Counted from the stretch's first letter, positions 49,599 to 59,008 are shown. The stretch: DNA of 64,000 nt from RHKX01 sp963784885 (GCA_963784885.1 CAWATA010000005.1:248001-312000); one strand, 5' to 3'. Notes: generated from the letters alone by a model not told the origin. Made by a program: numbers and translations.

Positions 49599-50639
49599 TC
49601 AGCCGAGCCGGTCGACCGCCTGGTCGGCCGCCTCGGCGAGCCGGCCGACGTTCTTTCCGAACTCCTCGAAGCCGTCCTCCGGCTTGCCGTACTGGCCCTT
49701 CGCGTAGCGCGAGTAGACGCCCTCGAGGATGATCGCGAGCTTCCAGTAGCCGAGGGCGACGAAGAAGTCGATCTCGGAGAGGTCGCGGCCCGAGCGCTCC
49801 GCGTAGCGGGCCCTGACGTCCTCGCGGCCGGGAAATCCCGGGGCCATGGTCGCCGGCTCGAACAGCGGCAGGAGCGTGTCGCCCTCTTCCCCCCAGTAGA
49901 CGAGCAGCAGGCCGACGTCGGCGAGTGGGTCGCCGAGCGTGCAGAGCTCCCAGTCGACGACCGCGGCGACCTCGCCGCCGGGCGTCAGGATCATGTTGTC
50001 GAGCCGGTAGTCGCCGTGGACGAGCGTCGCCGGGCCCTGTTCGGGGATCCGCTCGGCAAGCCGTTCGTGGACGCGTTCGACGAGCGGCACCTCGCGCGTC
50101 TTCGACCCCTCCCACTGCTTGCCCCAGCGCCGCAGCTGGCGGGCGACGTAGTCCTCCTTCTTGCCGAGGTCGCCGAGGCCGACCTCGTCCGGGATCTGGG
50201 CGTGGATCTCGACCAGCGTGTCGACGACCCGCTCGCCGATCGCCCGCCGATCGGCCTCATCGAACGCCTCAGCGTCCTCCCGCAGCCGCAGGATCGGCCC
50301 CTCGACGAAGTCCATGACGTAGAAGGGGGCGCCGTTGACCTCCTCGTCGGTGCAGTAGCCGGCGATCGGAGCGACCGGAACCGCCGTCGGGGCCAGCGCC
50401 GAAACGACCCGGTGTTCGCGGCCCATGTCGTGGGCGGAGCCCAGCGCCTTGCCCATCGGCGGGCGGCGCAGCGCCCACCTGTGCCCGCCCGCGTCGGTCA
50501 CCCGGTAGGTCAGGTTCGAGCGGCCGCCGGCGATCCGCTCATAGGTGAACGGGCCGCTGGCGCCCGCCACGTTCGCCTCGAGCCAGGCGCCGACGCGCTC
50601 GCCGTCGATGCCCTCCGGATTGCCTGACTCCTCCGCCAC
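49599..50639 (-). CDS. Phosphotransferase (APH-fold kinase), ACAD10/11-kinase-like
   Basis: The 346-aa protein-kinase-fold enzyme has a P-loop-like GGRSNLTYRVTDAGGHRWALRR, the catalytic Brenner motif H208-x-D210-x4-N215 in VHGDYRLDNMI and the metal-binding D229 in VVDWELCTLGDPLADVG. This is the phosphotransferase class found N-terminal to the dehydrogenase in ACAD11 and ACAD10, where it is reported to phosphorylate 4-hydroxyacyl-CoA. Typical bacterial relatives are mis-annotated as aminoglycoside phosphotransferases. GTG 50639 has TAGGCT 7 bases upstream. It diverges from the HAD gene at 50681. Confidence 0.88.
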   Translation of the reverse strand: MAEESGNPEGIDGERVGAWLEANVAGASGPFTYERIAGGRSNLTYRVTDAGGHRWALRRPPMGKALGSAHDMGREHRVVSALAPTAVPVAPIAGYCTDEEVNGAPFYVMDFVEGPILRLREDAEAFDEADRRAIGERVVDTLVEIHAQIPDEVGLGDLGKKEDYVARQLRRWGKQWEGSKTREVPLVERVHERLAERIPEQGPATLVHGDYRLDNMILTPGGEVAAVVDWELCTLGDPLADVGLLLVYWGEEGDTLLPLFEPATMAPGFPGREDVRARYAERSGRDLSEIDFFVALGYWKLAIILEGVYSRYAKGQYGKPEDGFEEFGKNVGRLAEAADQAVDRLG

Positions 50640-50646
50640 GGGGCGC

Positions 50647-50652
50647 AGCCTA
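50647..50652 (-). promoter_or_regulatory. -10-like hexamer upstream of the APH-fold kinase
   Basis: TAGGCT on the minus strand ends 7 bases before GTG 50639, the same sequence as used before the ACAD10/11-type gene at 47267. Confidence 0.45.
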
Positions 50653-50680
50653 TTGCGCGACCGGCTGGGATGATTGCGCC

Positions 50681-51298
50681 GTGACGGACTCAGGGCCACG
50701 TGGGCTGCTCGTCGACTTCGGCGGCGTGCTGACGACGAACATCTGGGACAGCTTCGACGCCTTCTGCGAGAGCGAGGGCCTCGAGCGGGGCACCGTGCTG
50801 GAGCTGTTCCGCGGCGACGGCGAGGCGCTCGCGCTGCTGCGTTCGCTCGAGCGCGGCGCGGTTACCGACGCCGAGTTCGAGCACGACTTCGGTGACATGC
50901 TCGGCGTCGCCCCGGAGGGCCTGATCGACAGGCTGTTCGGCGGTCTCTCCCCCGAGAAGTCGATGATCGAGGCCGTCTCCGCCGCCCGCGATGCCGGAGT
51001 CAGGACCGGCCTGATCTCCAACTCCTGGGGAACCGGCATCTACGAGCGCGCGCCGCTGCGGATCTTCGACGCGACCGTGATCTCCGGCGACGTCGGCCTC
51101 CACAAGCCGCAGCCGGAGATCTACGAGCTCGGGGCCGAGCGGATCGGCGTCGCGCCCGCCGCCTGCGTGTTCGTCGACGACCTCCGCGAGAACGTCGCCG
51201 GCGCCGAGGCGGTCGGCATGACGGCGATCCTCCACCGCGATCCGGCCGCGACGATCGCCGAGCTCGAACGCCTGCTCGGCATCGGCATCTCCGCCTGA
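50681..51298 (+). CDS. HAD-superfamily protein, ACAD10-N-domain-like
   Basis: This 205-aa protein has motif I as D12-F-G14-G-V-L-T, motif II in LISNSW, a motif III Lys in GLHKPQPEIYELGAERIG and motif IV FVDDLREN. The second Asp of motif I, the usual general acid, is replaced by Gly. The same change is recalled for the HAD domain of ACAD10. Such proteins may be weak or inactive phosphatases with a regulatory or binding role. It starts at GTG 50681, diverging from the APH-fold kinase by 41 bases; a shared regulatory region is likely. An intact HAD phosphatase role is the alternative. Confidence 0.82.
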   Translation: MTDSGPRGLLVDFGGVLTTNIWDSFDAFCESEGLERGTVLELFRGDGEALALLRSLERGAVTDAEFEHDFGDMLGVAPEGLIDRLFGGLSPEKSMIEAVSAARDAGVRTGLISNSWGTGIYERAPLRIFDATVISGDVGLHKPQPEIYELGAERIGVAPAACVFVDDLRENVAGAEAVGMTAILHRDPAATIAELERLLGIGISA

Positions 51299-51302
51299 GC
51301 GG

Positions 51303-52947
51303 CTAGAGGAGCTTCTCCTCGATCACGGTCCGGAGCTGCGGGCTCGTCCAGCGGCCCGTCGCCTGCTCGATCCTGATCCCGACCTCGCCACCTGCGATCT
51401 CGAGCGTTCCGATCTGATTGCGGAAGCGGGGCCGGGTGGTCATCTCCCAGCTCAACCGGGGTGGCCGGATGCTGGCCGAGGCAGCGAGCATCCGCGCCGA
51501 TCTTCGCCGCGATCCAGGTGTGACCGAAACCGAGGACGAGGCGCTCGTTGAGCTGCAGCTCCTTGCGCAGGCCCGAGCAGACCGCGTGCCAGACCTTGGA
51601 GTGGACGGTGCCGGCGTCGCTCGGCAGGTTCACCTTCGAGACGAAGCAGTGGTGGACGTCGCCGCCGAACATCACCAGGGTTTCGGGCGGGTCCCCGCAG
51701 CGGCCCGAGGCGATGTCGATGACGAGCTCCTCCATCTCACGATAGGAGCGCTGGAAGCAGGCCCAGTGGTCGAGGTTGGCGGCGATCCTCACCTTCTCGC
51801 CGAACGGCTTGAACTTCTTGCCCCAGGCGCCCTCCCCGATCGCCTCCGACCAGGCCTCGAGGTCGTGCATCCCGTACGGCAACAGGAACGGCAGCGAGCT
51901 CGCCAACAGCAGGTGCGGTCGCCCGCCGTCGGCCTTGTCCTTGACCCACTCCCATTCCTCCTCGCCGACGATCCGCCGCCGTCCCTCCACGAGCTGCCGG
52001 CCCGCCCGCGAGTCGACGACCACCAGCCGGGCCGGGCCGAGATCGCTGCAGAAGCTGAAGCGCGAGTGCCCGTTCTGGGCCTCCGCACGCTCGGCGAGAT
52101 CGCGAACGAGCGCGGAGCCGTCGCCACCCTCGCGGAGCTGCGAGTAGGTGTCGTCGCGGTCGAGCTCGGCCGGCGAGAGGTTGCCGAGGTGCTGGTAGAC
52201 CCAGTAGGCCATCAACCCGCCGATCACCCGACCCTCGTACCAATCGGTCTGCCGCATCTCGTCGAGCCACGCCTGCGACGTCTTCCACTTGTCGTTGATC
52301 TCGTGGTCGTCGAAGATCATCGACGTCGGCAGCGTCGAGAGCATCCAGCGGACGACCGGATAGGTCCAGATGTCGCGGTAGCCGACCGTGTACTCCTCGA
52401 AGTCCTCGAGGACCTCGACGGGTCCGTCGGCGTGAACCTCCCGAGGGGCGACGGCTTCGCGGACGTTCTTCGGCGGCTGATCGGCGTAGAGCTGGTCGCC
52501 GAGCATCACCATCGCGTCCGGCCAGAGTGCCTTCGGCTGGCGAAGCATCCGCAGGGCGAACGTGTGCATGGCGTCGATTCCGCGGCCCTTGCGGTGCCAC
52601 CAGCGCTGGAACGTGTGCGGCGGGCGGTGCGGCGCGGACGTGCGGCAGGAGCCGAACAGCAGGCGCAGGTCGCCGTCGGCGGCGAGCGGCCGGATCGACG
52701 GGTGCGGGAACTCGTAGCCCTCCGGCGGCCAGGCGCACCGGCCGTCGAGATGGACCTCGTAATCGTGACGCTTCCCGGCCTCGAGGCCACCGACCGCGAC
52801 GATCGCGTAGTGGTGGTCCTCGACCGTGAACGTCCGGGTTTTCGAGCCGAGGATCTCGACCTCGCAGGGGGCGCCGGTCTCGACCCAGACCGTGGCCTCC
52901 GTCTCCCCGACGTAGCGCAGCATCGGACCGACGATCACCTCGGGCAT
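51303..52947 (-). pseudogene. PhoD-type alkaline phosphatase-like gene with a C-terminal frameshift
   Basis: From ATG 52947 the frame encodes a PhoD N-domain (VGPMLRYVGETEATVWVE), then the metallophosphatase core with MLGDQLYAD, FDDHEINDKWKT and MFGGDVHHCF. After KIGADA, near 51490-51505, the frame leaves homology and runs on with random codons. The expected C terminus (PPRLSWEMTTRPRFRNQIGTLEI, then a short strand and helix) lies one base out, ending at 51303. Only the last ~70 residues are affected. No signal peptide is visible, unlike classical secreted PhoD. It may work as a cytosolic phosphodiesterase if the shift is a consensus error. Confidence 0.75.
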
Positions 52948-52976
52948 GGACCCCTTGTTCCCAGCTTCGGCGTTGT

Positions 52977-54596
52977 TCAACCGGGGCGGTCGCAGATCGG
53001 GTCGCGGCGGAGGACCCCGGCGAGCGAGAACGACGCTCGGACCTCGATCTCCTGCAGCGTCGGCGCACCGTCCGGGACCGTCAGCAGGGTCGAGTCCTTC
53101 CCCTGCGGCTCCAGACAGCCTTCGCCGGAGACGATCCGCAGGTACGGCGAGTAGCGCATTCTGATCAGGTAGCGCCCGGGGCCGGGAACCGACACGGTGT
53201 ATCCGTCTGGGCCGACCGAGTCGAGGCGCACCGATTGCTGATCGGCCGGATCGACCTTCCACAGGACCCAGTTCTCGTTCGACCAGACCTCCTGCAGGTA
53301 GGGGAGCTCGCCGCTGCGCACGAGCCTCGCCTCGTCCTCACCGAGGAAGTCGAGGGTGGCGTCGGGAACGGCGACGTAATCGACGCCGTGTCCGCGCAGC
53401 CACTTCGCGTAGGCAACGCCCGTCAGGCGGTCATCGGTGAACCGGCGGAAGTCGTCGGACTCCATCTGCCGCAGCCAGCCGCGCGCCAGCGGCACGTGCT
53501 CGGCGACGTAGACCGATTCCCAGCGGCTCCGGGTGGGCGGGATCTCGACCCTGATCGGTCTGCCCCCGCCGAGGTCCTCGAGCTCGGCGACGAGTGGCGC
53601 GTAATAGCCGGCCTTCGTCGCCGGGTCGCCGCGGGCCGCCTCGACGTCGTGGAAGGTGGCCGCCCACTGCCACCACAGAAGCGGCGCCGCCAGCACCAGC
53701 AGGACGACGGGGCGCCGCCGGTACAGCGCGAGCGCCATGACCGGCCCGGCGAAGGTCGCGCCGAGCCGGATCGCGTTGCTGCCGAACGGGGTTGCGACGG
53801 AGAAGGCGGCGATGGCGACGAGGGCGTAGATGACGATCCCGACCCTCAGCGTCGTCTCCCCGACCGGCAGGACCGCGAAGCAGATCGCGCAGACGATCGG
53901 GATCCAGATGAACGAACCGGTCGTGAAGGGCTGATAGCCGTCGGTCGGGAACGCCGCCGAGAGCGCCACGGTGCCGCTCGCGGCGGCGAGGGCGACGACG
54001 AGGGCCGCCCGGTTGAGGCTGCGCCGCGACGCGGTCCCCACCGGCTGCAGCCGCGAGGCGATCAGGACCGCGACGGCGGCGATCGCCGTGTAGAGGCCGG
54101 CGACGGGGCTCGCGAGCGCGGCGAGGAGCGCCGCCGTCCCGCCGAGGACGGGGCGCCGCCGCTGCAGCGCGAGGACCGCCAGCAGCCCGAGCGCGAGCCC
54201 GAGCGCGAAGGTGATCCGGCCGCCGTAGAGCGCGACGGTCGAACCGAGGCCGAACCAGAGGGCGCCGAGCCAGGCCCGCTCCCCGTAGGCGCGGAAGGCG
54301 ATCGCGGCGAACGTGATCGCGGCCGTGATCGCGCAGATGACGCCGAGCGCGGACGGCCCGAGCCAGGCGCCAAGCGGCGGATAGAGCAGGCTGTAGCCGG
54401 GGATCGTGTGCCCGCCGTACCAGGCGTCGTTGTAGAGGACCCAGCCGTTGGTGTCCCAGAGGTCGGCCCGGAAGACCTGCGCGGCGAGGTCAAGGGTCTG
54501 CGGCTCCCAGACGAGATAGACGGCGCTGAGCAGCGCCGCGAGGGCGGCGGCGAGCAGGATGACGGGACCGGATCGGCTCCTCGCCGCGACCCCCAC
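52977..54596 (-). CDS. Polytopic membrane protein of unknown function, GT-C-like layout
   Basis: The 539-aa protein has an N-terminal signal-anchor (GPVILLAAALAALLSAVYLVW), about nine more hydrophobic segments to residue ~340, and a soluble C-terminal part with VYVAEHVPLARGWLRQ and GPGRYLIRMRYSPYLRIVSGEG. The first loop holds LWDTNGWVLYNDAWYGGHTIPGY split by Asp residues, as in GT-C enzymes. That could indicate glycosyl transfer, but I cannot identify a family. GTG 54596 lies 8 bases after the helicase stop, so it is co-transcribed with it. Confidence 0.7.
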   Translation of the reverse strand: MGVAARSRSGPVILLAAALAALLSAVYLVWEPQTLDLAAQVFRADLWDTNGWVLYNDAWYGGHTIPGYSLLYPPLGAWLGPSALGVICAITAAITFAAIAFRAYGERAWLGALWFGLGSTVALYGGRITFALGLALGLLAVLALQRRRPVLGGTAALLAALASPVAGLYTAIAAVAVLIASRLQPVGTASRRSLNRAALVVALAAASGTVALSAAFPTDGYQPFTTGSFIWIPIVCAICFAVLPVGETTLRVGIVIYALVAIAAFSVATPFGSNAIRLGATFAGPVMALALYRRRPVVLLVLAAPLLWWQWAATFHDVEAARGDPATKAGYYAPLVAELEDLGGGRPIRVEIPPTRSRWESVYVAEHVPLARGWLRQMESDDFRRFTDDRLTGVAYAKWLRGHGVDYVAVPDATLDFLGEDEARLVRSGELPYLQEVWSNENWVLWKVDPADQQSVRLDSVGPDGYTVSVPGPGRYLIRMRYSPYLRIVSGEGCLEPQGKDSTLLTVPDGAPTLQEIEVRASFSLAGVLRRDPICDRPG

Positions 54597-54603
54597 CGGG
54601 GGC

Positions 54604-56190
54604 CTACCCGTTGGCGTACTCGAGGCGGATCTGCTTGCCCTTCAGCTTCGTGCCGTCGAGCCGGTCGAGCGCCTTCTCGGCCTGATCGCCGTCGAGGTCC
54701 ACGAAGGTGAACCGCTCGAGGACGCGGACATCGTGGATCGCGCCGGCGGGGATGACGGCCCCCTCGCTCAGCGCCCAGCGGATGTCGTCGTCGGTGATTC
54801 CGCTGCGCGCGCCGCGATTGATGAAGAGCTTCACGTGGCCGTTGGGATCGGCGGGCTCCACCTCCGGCGTCTCGCCTCCGAGGTCGGCCCCGCTCTCCTC
54901 CTCGGCCTCGGCGATCAGCGGGTCGGCCTCCGCGGGCGCGACCTCGTCCGCTGGGCGTTCGCCCTCCGCTTCGTCCTGCTCCGGCGGAGCCGTGTCCCAG
55001 TCGACCGTGACGGGCTTGGCTCCACGGTCGCGACCGCGTCCGTGACGCCGCTTCGGGCGTGGCGCATGGTCGAGGCGCTCCTCGGGCGGCTCCCACTCGC
55101 CGATCGAGGTCTTCACGTCACGTTCGATCTGCTCGATCTCGCCGCGCTCCTTCGGGGTGACGAACGTGATCGCCCGGCCGGTGCGGCCAACCCGGCCGGT
55201 GCGGCCGATGCGGTGGACGTAGATCTCGCTGTTGTTGGGGAGGTCGAAGTTGATGACGTGGGTGACGTGCTCGATGTCGAGCCCGCGGGCGGCGACGTCG
55301 GTTGCGACGAGCAGCGGCGACTTGTGCTCCTTGAACGAGATCATCACGCCGTCGCGCTGGCCCTGGCTCATGTCGCCGTGCAGCGCCTTCGACTGCAGGC
55401 CGCGGTCGCGAAGCGTGCGGTCGAGGCGCGCCGTGCCGATCTTCGTCCGGCAGAAGACGATCGCCTGCTCGGGCTCCTCGGCCTTCAGCACCTCGATCAG
55501 GCGGTTGGTCTTCTCCTTGGCATCGACCTCCACGAAGGCCTGCTCGATCGCGTCGACCGTCAGCTTCTTCGGGGTGATCGAGATCGTCACCGGGTCGTAC
55601 ATGTAAGTCTCGGCGAGCCGGGCGATCGGCGGCGGCATCGTTGCACTGAAGAGCATCGTCTGGCGGCCGCTCGGGCACATCCGCAAGATCCGCTCGACGT
55701 CCTCGATGAAGCCCAGGTCGAGCATCTCGTCCGCCTCGTCGAGAACGACGTAGCGAGTGCCGGTGAGGATCAGCGCACCGCGGGAGATCAGGTCCTTCAT
55801 CCGGCCGACGGTGGCGACGACCACGTGGGCCTTGGAGCGGACGCGGGCGGCCTGGTCGCGGACCGAGGTGCCGCCGAAGACGGCGACGACGTTGATGTCG
55901 ACGTGCTCGGCGTAGGAGCGCAGCGCCTGGGTCACCTGGATGCAGAGCTCGCGAGTCGGCGTCAGCACGATTGCCTGCGTCTCGTCGCTGGTCGGATCGA
56001 GGTACTGCAGCAGCGGCAAGCCGAATGCGGCCGTCTTGCCGGTCCCGGTCTGCGCCTGGCCGATCATGTCGTGGCCGGCGAGCAGCTCGGGAATGGCCTT
56101 CTCCTGGATCGGGGACGGCTCCTCATAGCCGAGCTCGTCGAGGGCGCGGCAGACGTCCTCTTTGAGACCGAGGTCGCGGAAGGAGGTCAC
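54604..56190 (-). CDS. DEAD-box RNA helicase with DbpA-like RNA-binding domain
   Basis: This 528-aa ATPase has a Q motif EEPSPIQ, motif I AQTGTGKT at 46-53, DEAD in VLDEADEMLDLG, SAT in LFSATMPP, and HRIGRTGR in the second RecA domain. After a highly acidic linker (about 400-450) it ends in a ~75-residue domain with VKLFINRGARSGITDDDIRWAL and RFTFVDLDGDQAEKALDRL. This is a DbpA-type RNA-binding fold, so it may act in ribosome assembly or cold-stress RNA unwinding. The GTG overlaps the upstream oxidoreductase stop (GTGA). Confidence 0.93.
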   Translation of the reverse strand: MTSFRDLGLKEDVCRALDELGYEEPSPIQEKAIPELLAGHDMIGQAQTGTGKTAAFGLPLLQYLDPTSDETQAIVLTPTRELCIQVTQALRSYAEHVDINVVAVFGGTSVRDQAARVRSKAHVVVATVGRMKDLISRGALILTGTRYVVLDEADEMLDLGFIEDVERILRMCPSGRQTMLFSATMPPPIARLAETYMYDPVTISITPKKLTVDAIEQAFVEVDAKEKTNRLIEVLKAEEPEQAIVFCRTKIGTARLDRTLRDRGLQSKALHGDMSQGQRDGVMISFKEHKSPLLVATDVAARGLDIEHVTHVINFDLPNNSEIYVHRIGRTGRVGRTGRAITFVTPKERGEIEQIERDVKTSIGEWEPPEERLDHAPRPKRRHGRGRDRGAKPVTVDWDTAPPEQDEAEGERPADEVAPAEADPLIAEAEEESGADLGGETPEVEPADPNGHVKLFINRGARSGITDDDIRWALSEGAVIPAGAIHDVRVLERFTFVDLDGDQAEKALDRLDGTKLKGKQIRLEYANG

Positions 56191-57137
56191 TGCGTCGGAT
56201 CCAGCAGGAGCTTGCCGTGAGTCGCCCGGTCCTGCAGGGCCCGATGCGCCTCGGCAACGTTCGAGAGTCCGTATTTTCCGCCGATCACAACCTCGAGTTT
56301 GCCGGAAGCGACCGCTTCGAGTAGTTCGGTGATTCCCTGGCCGAGCAGATCGGGACGCTCGAGCAGGTGCACGATCCAGAATCCGACGACCGCGCGGCTG
56401 GTCCGCATGAGCTTCTGGGACATGATCTGGTTGGGCTCGCGGGAGGCGATTCCGAACGTCACGAGCCGGCCGAACGGCGCGAGGACCGAGAGGCAGGCGT
56501 CGAAGGCGTCCCCGCCCGCCATCTCGAGAACGATGTCGACCTGCTTGCCGCCGTTGGCCTCGAGGATCGCTGCCGCGAGGTCCTCGGAACGGGAGTCGAC
56601 CGCCGCGTCGGCGCCGAGGCGGAGCGCGAGCTCGCGCTTGTCGGGCGTCGAGGCGAGCGCGATGACCCGCCCCGCTCCATAGCGCTTCGCCAGCTGCACG
56701 GCCTGCGTCCCGGTGCCTCCGGCCGCGGCCTGGACGACGACGCTCTCGCCGCGCTCGAGGCGGCCGCTGATCCGCAGCAGCGCCCAGGCGGTCAGCCCCT
56801 GGAGCAGAACCCCGGCGGCCTGATCGTCGTCGACGTCCTCGGGAATCGGGACGAGTGCCCGGCGCGGGACCGCGACCTTCTCCGCGTAGCCCCCGTTGGA
56901 GATCATCGCGGCGACGCGGCGCCCGTCCGGTGTCCGGCCGCTGATCTCGCCGCCGGGGATCAGCGGCAACTCGGCCTTGGCCAGGTACTGGTTCTGGCGC
57001 TGGTGGGTGTCGGCGAAGTTCATCCCTGCGCGGGCGACCTCGACGACGACCTCGTCCGGGCCCGGCTCGGGATCGGGCAGGTCGACGACCTCGAGCACCT
57101 CGGGCCCACCGAATTCCTTGATCTGGACGGCTCTCAT
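56187..57137 (-). CDS. NADPH:quinone oxidoreductase-type zinc-less MDR protein
   Basis: The 316-aa medium-chain dehydrogenase/reductase begins MRAVQIKEFGGPEVLEVVDL. It has NFADTHQRQNQYL, then VVQAAAGGTGTQAVQLAKRYGAG (the NADP-binding Rossmann motif) and DIVLEMAGGDAFDACLSVLA. The zinc-ligand cysteines of alcohol dehydrogenases are absent, so a quinone- or enone-reducing role is expected. Upstream, CAGACT lies 9 bases before ATG 57137. It is first in the operon with the helicase and the membrane protein. Confidence 0.9.
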   Translation of the reverse strand: MRAVQIKEFGGPEVLEVVDLPDPEPGPDEVVVEVARAGMNFADTHQRQNQYLAKAELPLIPGGEISGRTPDGRRVAAMISNGGYAEKVAVPRRALVPIPEDVDDDQAAGVLLQGLTAWALLRISGRLERGESVVVQAAAGGTGTQAVQLAKRYGAGRVIALASTPDKRELALRLGADAAVDSRSEDLAAAILEANGGKQVDIVLEMAGGDAFDACLSVLAPFGRLVTFGIASREPNQIMSQKLMRTSRAVVGFWIVHLLERPDLLGQGITELLEAVASGKLEVVIGGKYGLSNVAEAHRALQDRATHGKLLLDPTQ

Positions 57138-57183
57138 CGGCGGCAGAGTCTGACGCCTCCGGTCCGTCGGCGGGCTGCGCCGC

Positions 57184-58995
57184 TCAGCGACCGCGGGAAA
57201 GCCTCAGCAGCCGGTCGGCTCCGACCTTCCGCAGCCGGGTCTCGCGACCGCCGGGCCAGTGGACGACCAGCCGCTTGATGACCCGGGCGCCGCCGAGCCC
57301 GAAGTAGAGCCGGTAATGCCCCTGCGAATGGCGGGCGTCGTCGTTCTGACCGACCCACTGGGTCAGCTTCCTGCCGCCCCGCAGCCGAACGCTCGCGCTT
57401 GCGCCGATCGCCTCCCGGTTCTTCCCTCCCCCCGAGAGCTCGACCTCGAGCCAGTGGCCCCCGCGGGTGACGTTGCGCTTGCGGATCACGTGGCTGCTCG
57501 GCGAGAACTCGCGCTTCGAGGTGGCGATCAGCGGGTCGCGACGTCCGTCGTTGTCGTAGTCCATCCACTCGACGATCGCGTAGCCGACCCGCCGCATGTT
57601 GAGTACGCCGGTGCGTTTGAATCGGTGACCGTGGCGGCGATACAGGCCCTGCGGGGCGAGGCTGACGTCGAGGCGGCCGTCGTTGTCGTAGTCGACGAAG
57701 GAGGCGGCGGCGGCGTGCCCCGGCAGCCCGAGCCGGGACGGAACCGGACGCAGCCTGCCGCGGCGGTTCGCGAACAGCCGCACCCCTCTCGGTCCGGTGA
57801 CGAGGACGTCGAGGGACCCCGAGTTGTCGTAGTCACCGAGCGCGATCTGATCGGCCTCTCCTCCTCCCTTGAGCCGCTGGACCCGGCGCCAATCGGCATG
57901 GCGGGAGCGCCAGACCTCGAGCCCACGCCGGGTCGAAACCAGCAGATCGGCGCCCCTCCGGTCGAGCTGAGCCCACCGGTAGGCGGTGCCGATCGCGGGC
58001 GGCGCGGGAATCTGGACGAAGCCCCCGCGGAAGACTTGCGCGAACACCCTCGGGATGTCGCCCTCGCAGCTCGAGAACAGATCCAGGCGCCCGTTGCCGT
58101 CGGCGTCCGCGTAGGAGACCGACCGGCCGCGGCAGCGGCCCTTGCTCATCCCGCTCATGGCGATGTCGTCGGCGTACCCGGCGACGGCTGAGACGAGGAG
58201 CTGGTCGGCGACGAGGCCGAAGAACTTCTTCGACGCGATCCCGCCGCCGAGCCCGCCGGTCGTGACGAAGACGTCCTGGTCGCGGTCGCCGGCGACGTCG
58301 GCGAACGCGAAGCCGTGACGGTCGCGAAGCTTGAACTGGAACTGCAGCCCGGAGGGCGCGACGGCCTCGGTACCGACCTTGATCTGCGCCGGCGTCAACG
58401 CGTCCGGCCCCGTCCCCGGGAACGAGAACTGGATCGGCAGGTCAGCGAGGCCGTTGGAGGCGAGCACGAGCTCGCCGCCGGGACGGACGTCGAAGTCGAC
58501 GAGCGGGCGCTCGTCCGCGTCGAAGGTGACGCTGACGTCAGCATCCTCGGCGCGGCGGACTTTGACCCCGCGGGTGTAAAGGCTGATCCGGCCAGACGTC
58601 GCGAGGCCGGTCGAGGAGATGTGGAGCTGTCCGGCGTCGCCGGGCTCGTCGGTCGGCCAGATGTAGATGCCGGGACCGTCGTCGGCGGGCCTGCGCAACA
58701 GGTCGAGGCCCGGGAATCGCGGGTCCGGCCCGAGGCCCATGCGGTTGATCTCATCCCGGAACGAGCGGCCCCGGACGTTGCGGAGGAACACCGACCTGAA
58801 CTTGTGGTTGGTCGTGAAGATGTCCTGGTGGCCGTCACGGTCGGGGTCGGCCACGCCGATGTCGAACAGGCGCTTGGTGACGATCCGGGCGTCCGGGGCG
58901 GAGTCGAAGCGCGGCTTCGTCGCGGTCGCGGGCGCAGCCGCCGTCGTCGCGGCGAGCGCCGCGAGCGCACCGAGTGCGATGAACCTCCGCCCCAC
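57184..58995 (-). CDS. Secreted FG-GAP/VCBS repeat protein with ASPIC/UnbV C-terminal domain
   Basis: This 603-aa protein has a signal peptide (FIALGALAALAATTAAAPATA) and repeated beta-propeller blades with calcium-type DxDxDG loops: GVADPDRDGHQDIF, YADADGNGRLDLF, GDYDNSGSLDVLV, VDYDNDGRLDVSL and MDYDNDGRRDPLI. It ends in an ASPIC/UnbV-like domain with HWLEVELSGGGKNREAIGA and VIKRLVVHWPGGRETRL. Proteins of this CRTAC1-like design are extracellular and may bind sugars or surfaces. GTG 58995 has TACGCT 7 bases upstream. Its neighbours give no clear functional link. Confidence 0.88.
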   Translation of the reverse strand: MGRRFIALGALAALAATTAAAPATATKPRFDSAPDARIVTKRLFDIGVADPDRDGHQDIFTTNHKFRSVFLRNVRGRSFRDEINRMGLGPDPRFPGLDLLRRPADDGPGIYIWPTDEPGDAGQLHISSTGLATSGRISLYTRGVKVRRAEDADVSVTFDADERPLVDFDVRPGGELVLASNGLADLPIQFSFPGTGPDALTPAQIKVGTEAVAPSGLQFQFKLRDRHGFAFADVAGDRDQDVFVTTGGLGGGIASKKFFGLVADQLLVSAVAGYADDIAMSGMSKGRCRGRSVSYADADGNGRLDLFSSCEGDIPRVFAQVFRGGFVQIPAPPAIGTAYRWAQLDRRGADLLVSTRRGLEVWRSRHADWRRVQRLKGGGEADQIALGDYDNSGSLDVLVTGPRGVRLFANRRGRLRPVPSRLGLPGHAAAASFVDYDNDGRLDVSLAPQGLYRRHGHRFKRTGVLNMRRVGYAIVEWMDYDNDGRRDPLIATSKREFSPSSHVIRKRNVTRGGHWLEVELSGGGKNREAIGASASVRLRGGRKLTQWVGQNDDARHSQGHYRLYFGLGGARVIKRLVVHWPGGRETRLRKVGADRLLRLSRGR

Positions 58996-59002
58996 CCCCG
59001 GA

Positions 59003-59008
59003 AGCGTA
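59003..59008 (-). promoter_or_regulatory. -10-like hexamer upstream of the FG-GAP/ASPIC protein
   Basis: TACGCT on the minus strand ends 7 bases before GTG 58995; it is back to back with the plus-strand hexamer at 59035. Confidence 0.4.

Noticed and set aside
49599..50639. Annotation of the APH-fold gene as an aminoglycoside resistance gene
   Set aside because: Neighbouring ACAD10/11-type dehydrogenase and HAD genes and the sequence style fit acyl-CoA metabolism; no resistance context is present.
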